Positions 17,622 to 25,831 of a DNA stretch of 64,000 bases are shown here, piece after piece (the stretch's first letter is position 1; each line of letters opens with the position of its first letter). Source of the stretch: an uncultured Synergistales bacterium (GTDB taxonomy: Bacteria; Synergistota; Synergistia; Synergistales; Aminobacteriaceae); assembly GCA_905233725.1 (NCBI GenBank), contig CAJOEM010000006.1:23578-87577 (forward strand). Reading direction: 5' to 3'. The notes below the pieces were generated by a model. It was given only the letters and a program-made list of their open reading frames with translations. It was not told the DNA's origin and did not search any database. The translations under genes and the position numbers were made by a program.

Positions 17622-18017
17622 TCAGATCATGATTTCCTGTTCAAGAATCTCGACCGCATTTCTCACGCAGTCATCGCAGCTGCACAAGATTTTTTTCGTG
17701 ACGACACCTTTTATATCTTTGCAGATTGACGCTCCGCATTTTTCAACGAATTTCCTGTGAAGATCCGCAGCGTCGTTTCTAATCGGCTTGCCGTTGTATT
17801 TACGCAATCCCAGAATCATTTCTGCACCACACAACGCGCCACAAGTTGCCTCCATGCAGCCCATGCCTAAACCAAAACCTGCACCTAATTTCCGCAGCAA
17901 ATGCGAATCGAGACCGACTTCATCAGCGAATACACACGCCACAGCCTGACAGCAATTATAATGCGCATCACCCGTGCGATTCTTCAACTCAACTGCCAAA
18001 TCTTGTTTTGCACTCAT
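17622..18017 (-). CDS. C_GCAxxG_C_C family redox-type protein
   Basis: 131 residues with the family's cysteine layout: YNCCQAVACVF near the N-terminus, FGLGMGCMEATCGALCGAEM in the middle, and CGASICKD and CSCDDCVRNA near the end. The family is thought to handle redox chemistry or metal sites, but no reaction is established. GAGGGA lies just upstream of the start. It follows argB by 12 bases on the same strand and so appears to be in the arginine operon. No signal peptide is seen. Confidence 0.88.
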   Translation of the reverse strand: MSAKQDLAVELKNRTGDAHYNCCQAVACVFADEVGLDSHLLRKLGAGFGLGMGCMEATCGALCGAEMILGLRKYNGKPIRNDAADLHRKFVEKCGASICKDIKGVVTKKILCSCDDCVRNAVEILEQEIMI

Positions 18018-18029
18018 GTTAATTCCCTC

Positions 18030-18893
18030 TTAATTTCCTCGCTTGAACATCGTGCCTGCGCCTTCATTCGTCAAAAGCTCAATCAGAATCGAATGCGGCA
18101 CACGACCGTCCATGATTATAACTTTCTCAACGCCCTCGTTAATCGCACGAACGCAACACTCAGTTTTTGGCAACATTCCGCCGGAAATCACGCCGTCTCG
18201 TGTCAAATTCTCCGCCTCTGAGACAGTCAATTCCGGAATCAATGTCGCGGGATCTTTCGGGTCGCGCAAAATTCCAGCAATGTCAGTCAAGATTATCAAT
18301 CGTTTAGCACGCAACGCTCCAGCAACACACGCAGCTGCAATGTCGCCGTTAATGTTCAGAATGTCTCCGTCAGGGCTGCTGCCAATCGTCGAGATAACAG
18401 GAATATAGCCTCGTTCGAGCAAATCGTCGATCAAATTCACGTTCACTTTCCTGACTTCACCGACAAAGCCTAAATCGCGATTCTTGATCTCAGCTTCGAT
18501 TAACCTGTCATCAATTCCAGAAATTCCAACCGCGCGCGCTCCTGTAATTTCGAGCAAATTCACGAGTGACTTGTTTATTTTCCCAGCCAAGACCATCTCA
18601 GCAATCTCAACAGTCTCAGAATCCGTAACTCGCAAGCCGTTCACAAATTCGGGTTTCTTGCCAAGCCGCGACATCAAATCACTCATCTCAGGACCGCCGC
18701 CGTGAACGAGAACTACTCTAACGCCGACAAGCCACAAAAGCACGAGATCCTGCATAACCTGCTGCTTTAACTCGGGATTTATCATCGCATTGCCACCGTA
18801 TTTCACGACAACAGTTTTGCCCCAATATTTCTTTATGTACGGTAACGCCTGAACAAGAACTTCTGCCCGTTCAAAATTCGAAAAATTTATCAT
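18030..18893 (-). CDS. argB: Acetylglutamate kinase
   Basis: 287 residues of the amino acid kinase fold. Visible motifs are VVKYGGNAMINPEL (phosphate loop), VLVHGGGPEMSDLMSRLGKK (substrate loop), GDIAAACVAGALRAKRLIIL and GGMLPKTECCVRAI. It phosphorylates N-acetylglutamate, the second step of arginine synthesis. The start is 4 bases after the argJ stop, and no strong ribosome binding site precedes it, so coupling to argJ is likely. Length is typical. Confidence 0.96.
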   Translation of the reverse strand: MINFSNFERAEVLVQALPYIKKYWGKTVVVKYGGNAMINPELKQQVMQDLVLLWLVGVRVVLVHGGGPEMSDLMSRLGKKPEFVNGLRVTDSETVEIAEMVLAGKINKSLVNLLEITGARAVGISGIDDRLIEAEIKNRDLGFVGEVRKVNVNLIDDLLERGYIPVISTIGSSPDGDILNINGDIAAACVAGALRAKRLIILTDIAGILRDPKDPATLIPELTVSEAENLTRDGVISGGMLPKTECCVRAINEGVEKVIIMDGRVPHSILIELLTNEGAGTMFKRGN

Positions 18894-18897
18894 GATA

Positions 18898-20151
18898 TTA
18901 TGTCCTGTAATCCCCGTTGATTTTCACGTAATCATACGTCAAGTCACAACCCCAAGCTGTCGCGTCAAATTCGCCGTCATTAAGATTGATGTTTATGTTG
19001 ATCTCCGGCTTTAACAAAATCTCTTTCGCAAGTTCTTCGGAGAAATCTATGCCTGCACCGTTCCTGCAAACTGGAATTTTCCCGCCAACACTCGCAAATT
19101 CGACATCAATTTTCGCAACGTCAACGTCCGCGCCACTGTAGCCGATCGCACACAAGACTCGTCCCCAATTCGCGTCAGAACCAAACATCGCAGCTTTCAC
19201 CAAGTTCGAGCAAATCACACTCTTAGCGACTGTTCGAGCAACGGATTTTTCGCGCGCACCCGTAACTTTGCATTCGAGTAATTTCGTCGCGCCTTCACCA
19301 TCAGCAGCCATTTTTCGGCACAATTCCGAGCAAACGTGATTCAACGCAGCTTTGAATATCTCAAAATTTTCGCCCTCAGAATTTATCTCAGGATTTCCTG
19401 CTGAAGCATTCGCCAAAATCGATAGCATATCGTTCGTGGAAGTATCGCCGTCAACGCTCATCATGTTGAACGTGTCAATGACTACAGAACTCAGCGCACT
19501 CTGCAAAAATTCCGGCTTAATCGCAGCATCAGTCGTCACGAATACCAACATCGTAGCCATATTCGGGTGAATCATTCCGCTGCCTTTGGAAATTGCGCCC
19601 ATTCTGCAAACTTTGCCGTCAATTTCAAATTCGATTGCAACTTCTTTCTTGCGCGTGTCAGTTGTCATGATTCCTTCACAAGCTTCGTCGCTGGATTTCT
19701 GATCATGCGCGAGTTTCTTCACGAGTTGCGGGATGCCGGCTTCGATTGGCTGAATATTCAACGGTTGTCCGATTACGCCGGTTGAAGCTACGATTACGTT
19801 TTCGGATTTGATATTCAGGTTTTTCGCGACAAGTTCGCACATTTGATTAGCAATTTCGATCCCGTTAGCGTTGCATGTATTCGCGTTCCCTGAGTTGCAG
19901 ATTACGGCTTGAGCGTGGCCGTTTGAGAGTTGCAGATTATTTTTCGTTACGGTCAGAGGCGCGCCTTTGACGAGATTTCGCGTATAGACTGCTGCTGCTG
20001 AACAATCAGTCTTCGAGTAAATCATAGCCAAATCATTCTTGACGCGATTTTTCCTGATGCCGCAATGAACTCCCGACGCAAGAAAATTCTTTGGAGCGCA
20101 AACTCCGCCGTCTACGTTCGTAAATTTCAGATTCAAGTTCAAGATTAACAT
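18898..20151 (-). CDS. argJ: Glutamate N-acetyltransferase / amino-acid acetyltransferase ArgJ
   Basis: 417 residues. The self-cleavage site is clear in KGSGMIHPNMATMLVFVTTD, where the Thr of NMATM becomes the N-terminus of the beta chain. The substrate motif STNDMLSILANAS follows. The enzyme transfers acetyl from N-acetylornithine to glutamate and may also use acetyl-CoA, supporting a cyclic arginine pathway. The ATG at 20151 sits only a base or two after AAAGGA, so the in-frame TTG at 20142, with better spacing, may be the true start. Lies between argC (24 bases) and argB (4 bases). Confidence 0.95.
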   Translation of the reverse strand: MLILNLNLKFTNVDGGVCAPKNFLASGVHCGIRKNRVKNDLAMIYSKTDCSAAAVYTRNLVKGAPLTVTKNNLQLSNGHAQAVICNSGNANTCNANGIEIANQMCELVAKNLNIKSENVIVASTGVIGQPLNIQPIEAGIPQLVKKLAHDQKSSDEACEGIMTTDTRKKEVAIEFEIDGKVCRMGAISKGSGMIHPNMATMLVFVTTDAAIKPEFLQSALSSVVIDTFNMMSVDGDTSTNDMLSILANASAGNPEINSEGENFEIFKAALNHVCSELCRKMAADGEGATKLLECKVTGAREKSVARTVAKSVICSNLVKAAMFGSDANWGRVLCAIGYSGADVDVAKIDVEFASVGGKIPVCRNGAGIDFSEELAKEILLKPEINININLNDGEFDATAWGCDLTYDYVKINGDYRT

Positions 20152-20175
20152 TCCTTTCGTGTATTCGTGTATTAA

Positions 20176-21102
20176 TTAGCAAATTAAGCTTTCGGTTTCG
20201 TCAATTCCCAAGACGAGATTCATGTTCTGGACAGCTGCACCCGAAGCACCTTTACCGAGATTGTCGAATCGTGCGATTAATAACAGCCGCTCATCGTTGC
20301 CAGTCACGCTTATCTGCAAATCGTCGCGTCCTGAAAATTTCGCCGCTGAGTAAAAACCGTTCTCTGAAGCATCATCGCCAGCAAAATTTATCACGCCGTC
20401 TTGATAATATGTCTCGTAAACTTTCTTGAGAGCGTCAATATTACCGGCTAAATCCGAAGCATGAACCTGCACGACAACTTCCATTCCAGAATAGAACGGA
20501 GCAACAATCGGGCAAAAAACTGGTGCGTGAGTTAGTCCGCAAATTTTCAAGATTTCGGGCAAATGTTTGTGATTCTGATTTGCAGCGTACAGTCTCGGAG
20601 CATTGAGCAGCGAGTTTTTGTTTTCGGCTTCGTATTCAGCGATCATTTTTTTGCCGCCGCCGGAATAGCCCGTGATTGAGAAACATGATAATTCAGCGTC
20701 TCGTGACAGAATATTCATCTCGATTAACGGAGCGATTAACACGATTACGCCCGTAGCATGACAACCCGGGTTTGCAATTCGTTTCGCAGATTTGATTCGT
20801 TCGCGTTGACCAGAAATTTCCGCCAATCCGTAGACCCAATTCTCAGAAGTTCTGTGAGCAGTTGACGTATCGATTATGACGGTCGAATCATTTTCGACGA
20901 GATTTGCTGCCTCGATTGCTGCCTGATCAGGTAAACACAAGAACACTATATCCGAAGCGTTCATGATTTTTTTACGCGCGATTGGATCTTTGCGTTGAGA
21001 TTCGTCGAGAGTCTGCAGCAAAATATCGCCGCGTTTTCTCAAGCGTTCGTGGATTTGTAGACCTGTAGTTCCTGCACTGCCATCGATGAAAATTTTTCTC
21101 AA
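20176..21102 (-). CDS. argC: N-acetyl-gamma-glutamyl-phosphate reductase, type 2
   Basis: 308 residues from a TTG start at 21102. The short type 2 ArgC pattern is seen: FIDGSAGTTGLQIHERL at the N-terminus, IANPGCHATG with the catalytic cysteine, and ITGYSGGGKKMIAEYE. The enzyme reduces N-acetylglutamyl phosphate with NADPH. The longer frame begins at an ATG at 21138, but its first 12 residues are unlike the family and GGGAG lies 12 bases before the TTG, so TTG is preferred. It leads the operon argC-argJ-argB-Cys-rich gene and has a strong promoter at 21150-21178. Confidence 0.93.
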   Translation of the reverse strand: MRKIFIDGSAGTTGLQIHERLRKRGDILLQTLDESQRKDPIARKKIMNASDIVFLCLPDQAAIEAANLVENDSTVIIDTSTAHRTSENWVYGLAEISGQRERIKSAKRIANPGCHATGVIVLIAPLIEMNILSRDAELSCFSITGYSGGGKKMIAEYEAENKNSLLNAPRLYAANQNHKHLPEILKICGLTHAPVFCPIVAPFYSGMEVVVQVHASDLAGNIDALKKVYETYYQDGVINFAGDDASENGFYSAAKFSGRDDLQISVTGNDERLLLIARFDNLGKGASGAAVQNMNLVLGIDETESLIC

Positions 21103-21149
21103 GATTCGATTTACTCTCCCGTTAAATAATATTTGCAATTTCGGCGTGT

Positions 21150-21178
21150 ATTGTAATTGTGTTAAACATTTTTGTCAA
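21150..21178 (-). promoter_or_regulatory. Sigma-70-type promoter of the arginine operon
   Basis: On the minus strand TTGACA (21178-21173) is followed after 17 bases by TACAAT (21155-21150). Transcription would start near 21143, giving a leader of about 40 bases to the argC TTG at 21102. No clear arginine-repressor box was recognised. Confidence 0.75.
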
Positions 21179-21234
21179 ATTATATTATCGAGTGAATAAA
21201 AATTTCGTACACGTGAAGCCAGTATTTCAGCATC

Positions 21235-21270
21235 AAAAAACTCCCCGTCTGATTTAGGCAGGGAGCTTTC
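21235..21270 (-). terminator. Terminator after the PpiC-type isomerase gene
   Basis: On the minus strand a GC-rich stem (GGGAG arm and CTCCC arm with one mismatch) ends in a run of six T (21240-21235). It lies 17 bases beyond the isomerase stop codon and upstream of the arg promoter, insulating the two units. Confidence 0.7.
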
Positions 21271-21286
21271 TTGTGATTTATTCGCG

Positions 21287-22165
21287 CTAGAATCTTTCGA
21301 CTTGATATTTCTTTTCGAGTTCTTCGGAGTGTTTACGCAGGAGTTCCGAACTTTTGACGTTCTGCAATTCCTGAACGATATGCGCTTTCAACTCGTCATT
21401 GTACGGGATAACATTCTCAGGTGAAGTTCCGTGCAGCTTGATTATGTGCCAGCCGAAACGTGTCTTCACTGGTTCTGAAACATCGCCGGGATTTTTAAGA
21501 GCAAACGCTACGTCCTCAAATTCCTTGACCATAACGCCTTTCGGAAAATCTCCCAGATCGCCGCCAGTTGATTTTGCGCCGGGTTCAATCGAGTATTTCT
21601 TCGCAAGTTCATCGAATGACACGCCGTTTTGCAATTCAGCCTGAATTTTCGCGATAATATCCTGGCTGGAATTGTCGTCGCTGATCAGAATGTGTGACGC
21701 GTGAACTTTTGCTGGCTCTGTGAAATACTCCGTCACATGCTCATCGTAGAATTTTTTCGCCTCATCATCTGTAACGCTAACGTCCTTCAACACGTCCATC
21801 ATAGCAACCTGAACTAACATTCGGTTCTTGAAATCCTCGATTGCCTGCTGAAATTCCGGATTCTCATCGAGTTTTTTGTCTTTCGCGTCGAGTGCGAATA
21901 ACTTGAGTGAGATAAGCTCGTCAAGAATCATTTTCTGACCCTGTTCTCCGCCGTAAAGCATCGCCTGCTGTCCCAACATTTGCAACGCGCGAATCACGTC
22001 AAGTTCCGTAATTTCTTCACCGTTGACCTTCGCGAGAATTTTTGGTGAAGCGACATCTTCGGATTCAGCCGAGTAACACGCACACGCAAACAACCCCACG
22101 AATACTGCACACAAACACACACACGTTAAAAACTTCTTGCTGATTGTCATATTTACCTTTTTCAT
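21287..22165 (-). CDS. Exported peptidyl-prolyl isomerase, PpiC/parvulin type (SurA/PrsA-like)
   Basis: 292 residues. A signal sequence with hydrophobic core FLTCVCLCAVFVGLFACACY precedes a SurA-N-like helical region (LAKVNGEEITELDVIRALQ) and a parvulin domain (ASHILISDD; GGDLGDFPKGVMVKEFEDVA; RFGWHIIKLHG). It folds proteins outside the cytoplasm. Cysteines near the end of the hydrophobic stretch could allow lipidation, but no clean lipobox is evident. The start at 22165 replaces an ATG at 22246 because GGAGG lies about 15 bases upstream and the hydrophobic signal then begins at residue 10; the ATG at 22150 is an alternative. Monocistronic, followed by a terminator. Confidence 0.9.
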   Translation of the reverse strand: MKKVNMTISKKFLTCVCLCAVFVGLFACACYSAESEDVASPKILAKVNGEEITELDVIRALQMLGQQAMLYGGEQGQKMILDELISLKLFALDAKDKKLDENPEFQQAIEDFKNRMLVQVAMMDVLKDVSVTDDEAKKFYDEHVTEYFTEPAKVHASHILISDDNSSQDIIAKIQAELQNGVSFDELAKKYSIEPGAKSTGGDLGDFPKGVMVKEFEDVAFALKNPGDVSEPVKTRFGWHIIKLHGTSPENVIPYNDELKAHIVQELQNVKSSELLRKHSEELEKKYQVERF

Positions 22166-22287
22166 TTTGGAAAATATTCCTCCTGTTGAGATTAAAAAAC
22201 TCACTGCAAGTTTAGCACAGAAAAATTTTTCCCGTATAATTGTCATGATTGCGAAAAAATTTTTTTTACAAGAGAGGAATGTTTTTA

Positions 22288-22563
22288 TTGCGCGTAGTAA
22301 ATACTCAGGTTGTTCTTGGATTATCGATTTGGATTTTGGGTTTTGCGTTCATGACGATGGGCTGGCTGGTCGATGCGTTGTTCGAGAAATGGGGGCGTGT
22401 TCCGGCGAAAATTCTGTACAAAATCGGTGCCGTAATCGTTGCAGTTCCGGTGATAATTCTGCTCTGGAAAATTTCCGGTTCACTCTACACGAATCGATAC
22501 TACATTTCGACTTATATTAACACGGGCTTGCAATTCCTGAGCGACGCTGTGAAAGTTCTGTAA
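22288..22563 (+). CDS. Small two-helix membrane protein
   Basis: 91 residues from a TTG start. Two hydrophobic segments are visible: VVLGLSIWILGFAFMTMGWL (about 7-26) and AVIVAVPVIILLW (about 47-60). Not recognised. AGGA at 22275-22278 lies 9 bases before the TTG at 22288, whereas the ATG at 22279 is too close to it; the frame is also open from an ATG at 22249. One base separates it from the CPBP protease gene, so the two are probably translated together. Confidence 0.6.
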   Translation: MRVVNTQVVLGLSIWILGFAFMTMGWLVDALFEKWGRVPAKILYKIGAVIVAVPVIILLWKISGSLYTNRYYISTYINTGLQFLSDAVKVL

Positions 22564-22564
22564 C

Positions 22565-23101
22565 ATGTCGTTGATAATCGGATTTGTTGCTGCTGCATTC
22601 ATGCTGTATTTCCCGTACTGGTGGTGCAGATTTCGTGGCGAAAGTGAGCTTGATTTCGGCTTGCGATGGTTTCTGACGCGCGATTCGAAACGTGATGTTA
22701 TTTTCGCTCTGTTGATTACGCTCGTGCCGTTGACGTTTGTGTCGATGAATTTTCCGGTAGAGTGGGGCGGTGGGAATATTCCGCATAAATTGTCGTTTTG
22801 GATTGCGATTGATAATCTCGGCGGAGGAATTGCTGCTGCGTTTATCGAGGAGACGTTTTACCGTGGCTGGCTGCAAAGTTTGTTATCGCGGAAAATGAAC
22901 GTGTACCTGGCGATTGCGATTACGGCACTGATATTTGCGCTGAGTCACTTGATCTTAATAACCGGTTGGCTTCGAGTCGCGACGTTTTTCCCTGGGTTAA
23001 TCATGGGTTGGCTGAGATTTCGCGGCGGTTCGGTTTTGCCGTCGATAATTTATCACGCGGTCTGTAATGTCTGGGCAGTTTGGTTTGCTCCGATTCCGTG
23101 A
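22565..23101 (+). CDS. CPBP family intramembrane metalloprotease
   Basis: 178 residues with several membrane helices. The CPBP (CAAX protease and bacteriocin-processing, Abi) motifs are visible: EETFYRGWLQ (EExxxR), ALSHLIL and a later YHAVCN with its histidine. The enzyme should cut substrates within the inner membrane; the target is unknown. It is in a same-strand row with a small membrane protein (upstream) and an exported protein (downstream, 37 bases). Confidence 0.87.
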   Translation: MSLIIGFVAAAFMLYFPYWWCRFRGESELDFGLRWFLTRDSKRDVIFALLITLVPLTFVSMNFPVEWGGGNIPHKLSFWIAIDNLGGGIAAAFIEETFYRGWLQSLLSRKMNVYLAIAITALIFALSHLILITGWLRVATFFPGLIMGWLRFRGGSVLPSIIYHAVCNVWAVWFAPIP

Positions 23102-23138
23102 AAGCATTTGTGAAATATTTGCGAAAGGATTTGTTAAT

Positions 23139-24209
23139 ATGCGAAAAGTTTTAATAATTGCGATTGTATTGTTGGTAATGATTTTGGGATTTGCTGTTGA
23201 TGTTCGTGCTGAGAAATTCATCGAGTTGCGAATACCTTGCGTGAAAAATTCTCAAGTTACGGCGAAATTGCCCTCCGGAGAAATTGTGAATCTCGGCGAA
23301 GTTGCGCAAATTCCCGTGAAAGAAAATTATCCTGCGTACACTGCGAGTAAATGGGCAGCGAAATCCTCGGTTTGTGCGAGTGCTGTGAACGCGATTCACA
23401 TGTTGGTCAGCGTTAGAGATTCCCGTGGCAGCATAATCAGCATAGTGCCGTCTGTTACAGTTGCTCCGGCTGCAGGGGCTGGCGCGTATTTTGCGATTAA
23501 ATCCGAAGCTGGAACTGGAATTTTCGGGGGATTTGCTCCGTTAGTTGGCTCTCGCGTTACGATTCTGAATCCGGAAAATAATTCTGAACGCGAACTTGAC
23601 GGTGTGCCTGATGAGGGCGAAATTCTTATAATCCGCACTGATTTGCCAAACGAACCCGAAGTCTTCATGGTCGAAATCGAGAACAGACCTGCCGGACGCG
23701 TGATTACCTGGGGAGATTCCGGCGTGCGTGTTGTTGCGAGAGTTGTAAGACCGATTGGCGGCGTTGGTAGATTTGGCGGAACAGTTTTTCAGGATCGCGG
23801 GCGAATCAGAGCTTCACATTCGGGAGTTATCGACGTTGCTACATCAAGACGCGGTGAAGTTGGCGGACTTCAGATTATGCCGCTGAAACACGCGTTGACT
23901 TCTGTGGAAATGATCAATGCATGGAGCTTGACACAATGGCTGATAATTGCGCCGGAATTTGATCAGGAAGATCTCGAAGGTCAGGAGCCTTTATTCAAGC
24001 AATCGCTGGTTCCTGGAACACAACTCGATGACAAGTTCAAGTTCGAAAATTTCTGGAACGCTTATGGACGCAAGCCGCTCGTGATTTGCAGGCGTTCGGG
24101 CGGAGATTGGGAGAAATTGCCTGAAGTTTCCGGACGAGTTGATGACGCACTGAGAGATATTACGCACCTGAGATTGTATTTCCCGATGTGGAATGAGCCG
24201 TTGCGCTAA
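23139..24209 (+). CDS. Exported protein of unknown function
   Basis: 356 residues from the ATG at 23139, not recognised. A signal peptide (MRKVLIIAIVLLVMILGF, then VDVRAEK) is followed by a beta-rich sequence with LPSGEIVNLGEVAQIPV, a Gly/Ala stretch (VTVAPAAGAGAYFAIK) and FGGFAPLVGSRVTILNP. The early 'LPSGE' part resembles short exported domains but no family is claimed. The longer frame from 23067 overlaps the protease gene; AAAGGA 10 bases upstream and the signal peptide decide for 23139. The CcdA-like gene starts 2 bases after its stop. Confidence 0.7.
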   Translation: MRKVLIIAIVLLVMILGFAVDVRAEKFIELRIPCVKNSQVTAKLPSGEIVNLGEVAQIPVKENYPAYTASKWAAKSSVCASAVNAIHMLVSVRDSRGSIISIVPSVTVAPAAGAGAYFAIKSEAGTGIFGGFAPLVGSRVTILNPENNSERELDGVPDEGEILIIRTDLPNEPEVFMVEIENRPAGRVITWGDSGVRVVARVVRPIGGVGRFGGTVFQDRGRIRASHSGVIDVATSRRGEVGGLQIMPLKHALTSVEMINAWSLTQWLIIAPEFDQEDLEGQEPLFKQSLVPGTQLDDKFKFENFWNAYGRKPLVICRRSGGDWEKLPEVSGRVDDALRDITHLRLYFPMWNEPLR

Positions 24210-24211
24210 AA

Positions 24212-24919
24212 ATGCTGGATTACGTTTTCGAAGTTATGACAGGTTCCGGCAGCCTGAAATTTCTCGGAGCGTTTGCCTGGGGAGTTGCCAGCGTAATTCT
24301 GAGTCCGTGCGGAATTGCGATTGTGCCGCTGGTTGTGAGTTACGTCAGCAATTCTGAGAACCCGTCGCGAATCCGTGCATTCAAGATTTCGATTGCGTTT
24401 TGCGCAGGGATTCTTGTGAATTTGATATTAATTGCGTTTGTTATGTCGAGTTTTGGGATTTTGTTCGGAGGCTATGAGCGATTCCTGACGATTTTCACAG
24501 CGCTAATATTCGTTTTGATGGGGCTGCAATTAACCGGAATATTGCGTTTGCGCTTTGGATTTCTGCCGGGTTCGAAAATTCAGGGAAACGAATCTCAGAA
24601 TTTGCGTGGAGCTGTTTTGCTTGGGATTTTGTCGGGATTATCTGTTGGAGCGTGTAATATTGCGTACGTGTCGCCGATTTTGTCGATTGCGATGTCGCTT
24701 GCGTCACGAAATTTTCTCGCAGGGATTTTCCTGATAATTTTCTATGCGCTGGGATATTGCTTTGTTCTGGTGATTTGCGGAACGTTCACACAGGTTGCGA
24801 GTGCTTGGCTGCATAGTGAGCGCGGGGATTTTGCGATGAAAGTCCTGAATATAATTTGCGGAGTTGTGCTGATATTCTCGGGAGCGTATTTGCTTTACGA
24901 GTTGAGATATTATTTATGA
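24212..24919 (+). CDS. CcdA/DsbD-like transmembrane electron carrier
   Basis: 235 residues with about six membrane helices. The CcdA fold is indicated by the paired motifs LSPCGIAIVPLVVSYV (first helix, with the conserved Cys-Pro surroundings) and GACNIAYVSPIL (pseudo-symmetric second cysteine in helix 4). Such proteins carry reducing power from thioredoxin across the inner membrane to periplasmic thiol proteins or haem maturation. No cytochrome c maturation genes are adjacent, so general thiol reduction outside the cell is more likely. It lies between an exported protein and an Lgt-like gene. Confidence 0.82.
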   Translation: MLDYVFEVMTGSGSLKFLGAFAWGVASVILSPCGIAIVPLVVSYVSNSENPSRIRAFKISIAFCAGILVNLILIAFVMSSFGILFGGYERFLTIFTALIFVLMGLQLTGILRLRFGFLPGSKIQGNESQNLRGAVLLGILSGLSVGACNIAYVSPILSIAMSLASRNFLAGIFLIIFYALGYCFVLVICGTFTQVASAWLHSERGDFAMKVLNIICGVVLIFSGAYLLYELRYYL

Positions 24920-24922
24920 GGG

Positions 24923-25717
24923 GTGATTGAGATTTATCCGGTATTATTCGAGTACGGCAGCTTGAGAATTGATACGTACAGTGTAGTTTGGTTTGTTGCG
25001 TTGATGCTTGCGATTTCATGGGCATTGCGCCGCCTGAGAATTTACGGAATTGATGAAGACGAGGCGCGTTCTGTGATGGCGTGGTCGTTTGTGTTCATGT
25101 TGCTCGGAGCCAGGGCACCGGAATATTTCCAGAATTTTCGCGTGTACATGAGCAATCCGAAATTGTTTCTTGACCTGAATCGCGGAAGTTTGCACGAAAT
25201 CGGCGCAATTCTCGGAGCGGTTTTGTCGGCGTTGATCATGTGTGTCGTGAAAAATCTTCGTGGGAAAAATATCTCGTTCGTAAGAATGTGTGATGTTGCG
25301 ATAATTCCGGCGTTTGCAGCGATTGCGATTGGAAGATGGGGTTGCTTTCTGAACGGCTGCTGCTTTGGACTTGTCAGCTCAAGTTTTTTCGCGGTGCATT
25401 TCCCGTTTGATTCTGTCGATGTAACTCGTCACCCAACACAGATTTATTACTCGCTTTTTGCGTGCGTGAACGTTTTGATTTTGCTTTTGGTTGAGAGAAA
25501 GCTTCTTGCCGGGAAAAATTCGCGTTCTGTCTCGATAATTGCGCCGTTGGGAATATTGCTGTATTGTCTGATGCGCTTCGTGATAGGTTTCTTCAGGGTG
25601 ATGAATCCGTTTTACACTAGTTTCGCACACGTAGCTATTTGCTCAGGAGCGTTTATAAGCGTGATTTGGCTCGGGATTTCATTGCGGAAATTTTCGGGCA
25701 AAGTCGGAGCAAAATAG
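24923..25717 (+). CDS. lgt: Prolipoprotein diacylglyceryl transferase-like protein
   Basis: 264 residues with multiple membrane helices. The Lgt core is visible: AIGRWGCFLNGCCFG, equivalent to the GRxGNFxNxE signature, and RHPTQIYYS near the end. Lgt moves diacylglycerol from phosphatidylglycerol to the lipobox cysteine of prelipoproteins. The GlyArg...Asn residues are kept, although the last part of the signature (CCFG for ExxG) is of the divergent type. It has a GTG start at 24923, directly after GAGGG and 3 bases from the ccdA-like stop. Confidence 0.8.
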   Translation: MIEIYPVLFEYGSLRIDTYSVVWFVALMLAISWALRRLRIYGIDEDEARSVMAWSFVFMLLGARAPEYFQNFRVYMSNPKLFLDLNRGSLHEIGAILGAVLSALIMCVVKNLRGKNISFVRMCDVAIIPAFAAIAIGRWGCFLNGCCFGLVSSSFFAVHFPFDSVDVTRHPTQIYYSLFACVNVLILLLVERKLLAGKNSRSVSIIAPLGILLYCLMRFVIGFFRVMNPFYTSFAHVAICSGAFISVIWLGISLRKFSGKVGAK

Positions 25718-25831
25718 TTAATAATAGTTAGCGAATTCTCGTTAGAATCTTCCATGAATAATTCACGATTCGAGATTAGAATTACACGTGCTTTGAAATG
25801 AGCGATTATATTTACTCAGGAGGTTATTATC

